The notes below the pieces were generated by a model. The model saw nothing but the letters and a program-made list of their open reading frames with translations, was not told where the DNA came from and did no database searches. From the NCBI GenBank assembly GCA_003220195.1, contig QHRT01000120.1, forward strand, positions 7,034-12,198: a stretch of DNA of 5,165 nucleotides, read 5' to 3'. This document shows positions 4,690-5,165 of the stretch, one piece after another (position 1 is the first letter of the stretch; each line of letters starts with the position of its first letter). This stretch comes from Candidatus Rokuibacteriota bacterium. Lineage in GTDB: Bacteria > Methylomirabilota > Methylomirabilia > Rokubacteriales > CSP1-6. A program made the position numbers and the translations under genes.

Positions 4690-5165
4690 CTATACCGCGA
4701 CCCCAAGATAACGGATCGCGGTCTGCTCGTCCGCCGTCAGCTCGGCCGGCGTGCCCTCGAAAACCTTCGCGCCCTGGTCGAGGATGAGGACGCGGTCGGC
4801 CAGCGCGACGGCGGTGTCGACGTTCTGCTCCACCAGGAGCATCGCGAGGCCATCACGTCTGAGATCGCGGAGCATCTCGACGATCGCGTCGAGCACGAGC
4901 GGGGCGAGTCCCTGTGACGGCTCGTCGAGCAGCATCAGCGACGGCTCCATCATGATCGCGCGGCCGATGGCGAGCATCTGCTGCTCACCGCCCGAGAGAA
5001 AGCGACCGGGCCGGCGTCCGAGCTCGGCCAGCTTCGGGAAGCGCTGGAAGACGGCGTCGATCGTCCCGGCGCCCGAGCGGCGGCGGACGATCTCGAGGTT
5101 CTCGACCGCGGTCAGCGTCGAGAAGATCCCGCGCCCTGCGGGGACGTAGGCGATCCCACGGCGCG
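4690..5165 (-). CDS. livF: Branched-chain amino acid-type ABC transporter ATP-binding protein LivF (N-terminus outside window)
   Basis: The visible 157 residues are the C-terminal two thirds of a LivF-type ATPase (usual length ~235), the cytosolic motor of a HAAT-family importer for branched-chain amino acids, amides or related compounds. Present are the LivF-typical block RRGIAYVPAGRGIFSTLTAVENL (1-23), signature LSGGEQQMLAIGRA (56-69), Walker B LMLLDEPS (77-84), D-loop region QGLAPLV (85-91), and the LLVEQN block (109-114), where Q replaces the usual H-loop histidine as in this subfamily. The end FEGTPAELTADEQTAIRYLG is also typical. Walker A and the Q-loop lie beyond the window edge. Position 9 is Ala where the family mostly has Glu (YVPEGR). 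The partner genes (livG, permeases, binding protein) are presumably to the right; the TPR gene follows 23 nt after the stop. The transported substrate cannot be told from this subunit. Confidence 0.93.
   Translation of the reverse strand, partial: RRGIAYVPAGRGIFSTLTAVENLEIVRRRSGAGTIDAVFQRFPKLAELGRRPGRFLSGGEQQMLAIGRAIMMEPSLMLLDEPSQGLAPLVLDAIVEMLRDLRRDGLAMLLVEQNVDTAVALADRVLILDQGAKVFEGTPAELTADEQTAIRYLGVAV

Noticed and set aside
3710..4711. 333-codon plus-strand frame
   Set aside because: It is the antisense shadow of the TPR gene, with an arginine-rich low-complexity translation.
1..5165. Prophage, transposon, CRISPR or RNA gene
   Set aside because: No integrase, transposase, terminal repeats, regularly spaced repeats or tRNA/rRNA-like sequence could be found by eye. 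Small overlapping genes alone do not prove a phage origin.

Overview
This is a very GC-rich bacterial window that looks like chromosome plus accessory DNA. No rRNA, tRNA, CRISPR array, insertion sequence, transposase or integrase is visible. The right end carries a branched-chain amino acid type (LivF) ABC ATPase followed by a TTC38/StaR-like TPR protein. Together with the small secreted and single-helix membrane proteins on the left, this resembles uncultivated soil or subsurface lineages such as Rokubacteria/Methylomirabilota or other GC-rich Proteobacteria-like groups. That placement is an impression from protein style and has not been tested.

Layout from left to right. (1) 3-296 (+): the 3' end of a small secreted protein. 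(2) 293-1103 (-): a tight leftward run of four small genes: a 118-aa single-helix membrane protein, a 31-aa ORF, a 79-aa protein that may resemble short YodC-like beta-rich proteins, and a 36-aa candidate. They are joined by a 6-nt gap, a GTGA overlap and a 5-nt gap. (3) 1104-1308: an intergenic region with a strikingly AT-rich core (about 1165-1206) that probably holds divergent promoters. (4) 1309-2362 (+): a membrane delta-9-type fatty acid desaturase with all three histidine boxes, then a 93-aa putative winged-helix protein (copy A). The desaturase frame has no stop where the protein seems to end, so a frame disruption is likely near 2030-2084. (5) 2382-2639 (-): an 85-aa unknown protein that starts inside a second AT-rich island (about 2637-2680). 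(6) 2778-3289 (+): a 72-aa unknown protein and, overlapping by one base, a 97-aa paralogue of the winged-helix protein (copy B). (7) 3350-4666 (-) and 4690-5165 (-): the TPR gene and, upstream of it, the C-terminal two thirds of livF, probably co-transcribed leftward.

The most interesting feature is the repeated design in the middle. Two AT-rich divergent promoter islands each drive a leftward gene for a small unknown protein and a rightward two-gene unit. Each rightward unit ends in one of two paralogous small putative DNA-binding proteins. In one unit the partner is a lipid desaturase and in the other a 72-aa protein. If the paralogues are regulators, they may control their own islands or each other's. 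There is no gene-free stretch above 300 bases; the longest is the 205-base promoter region at 1104-1308.
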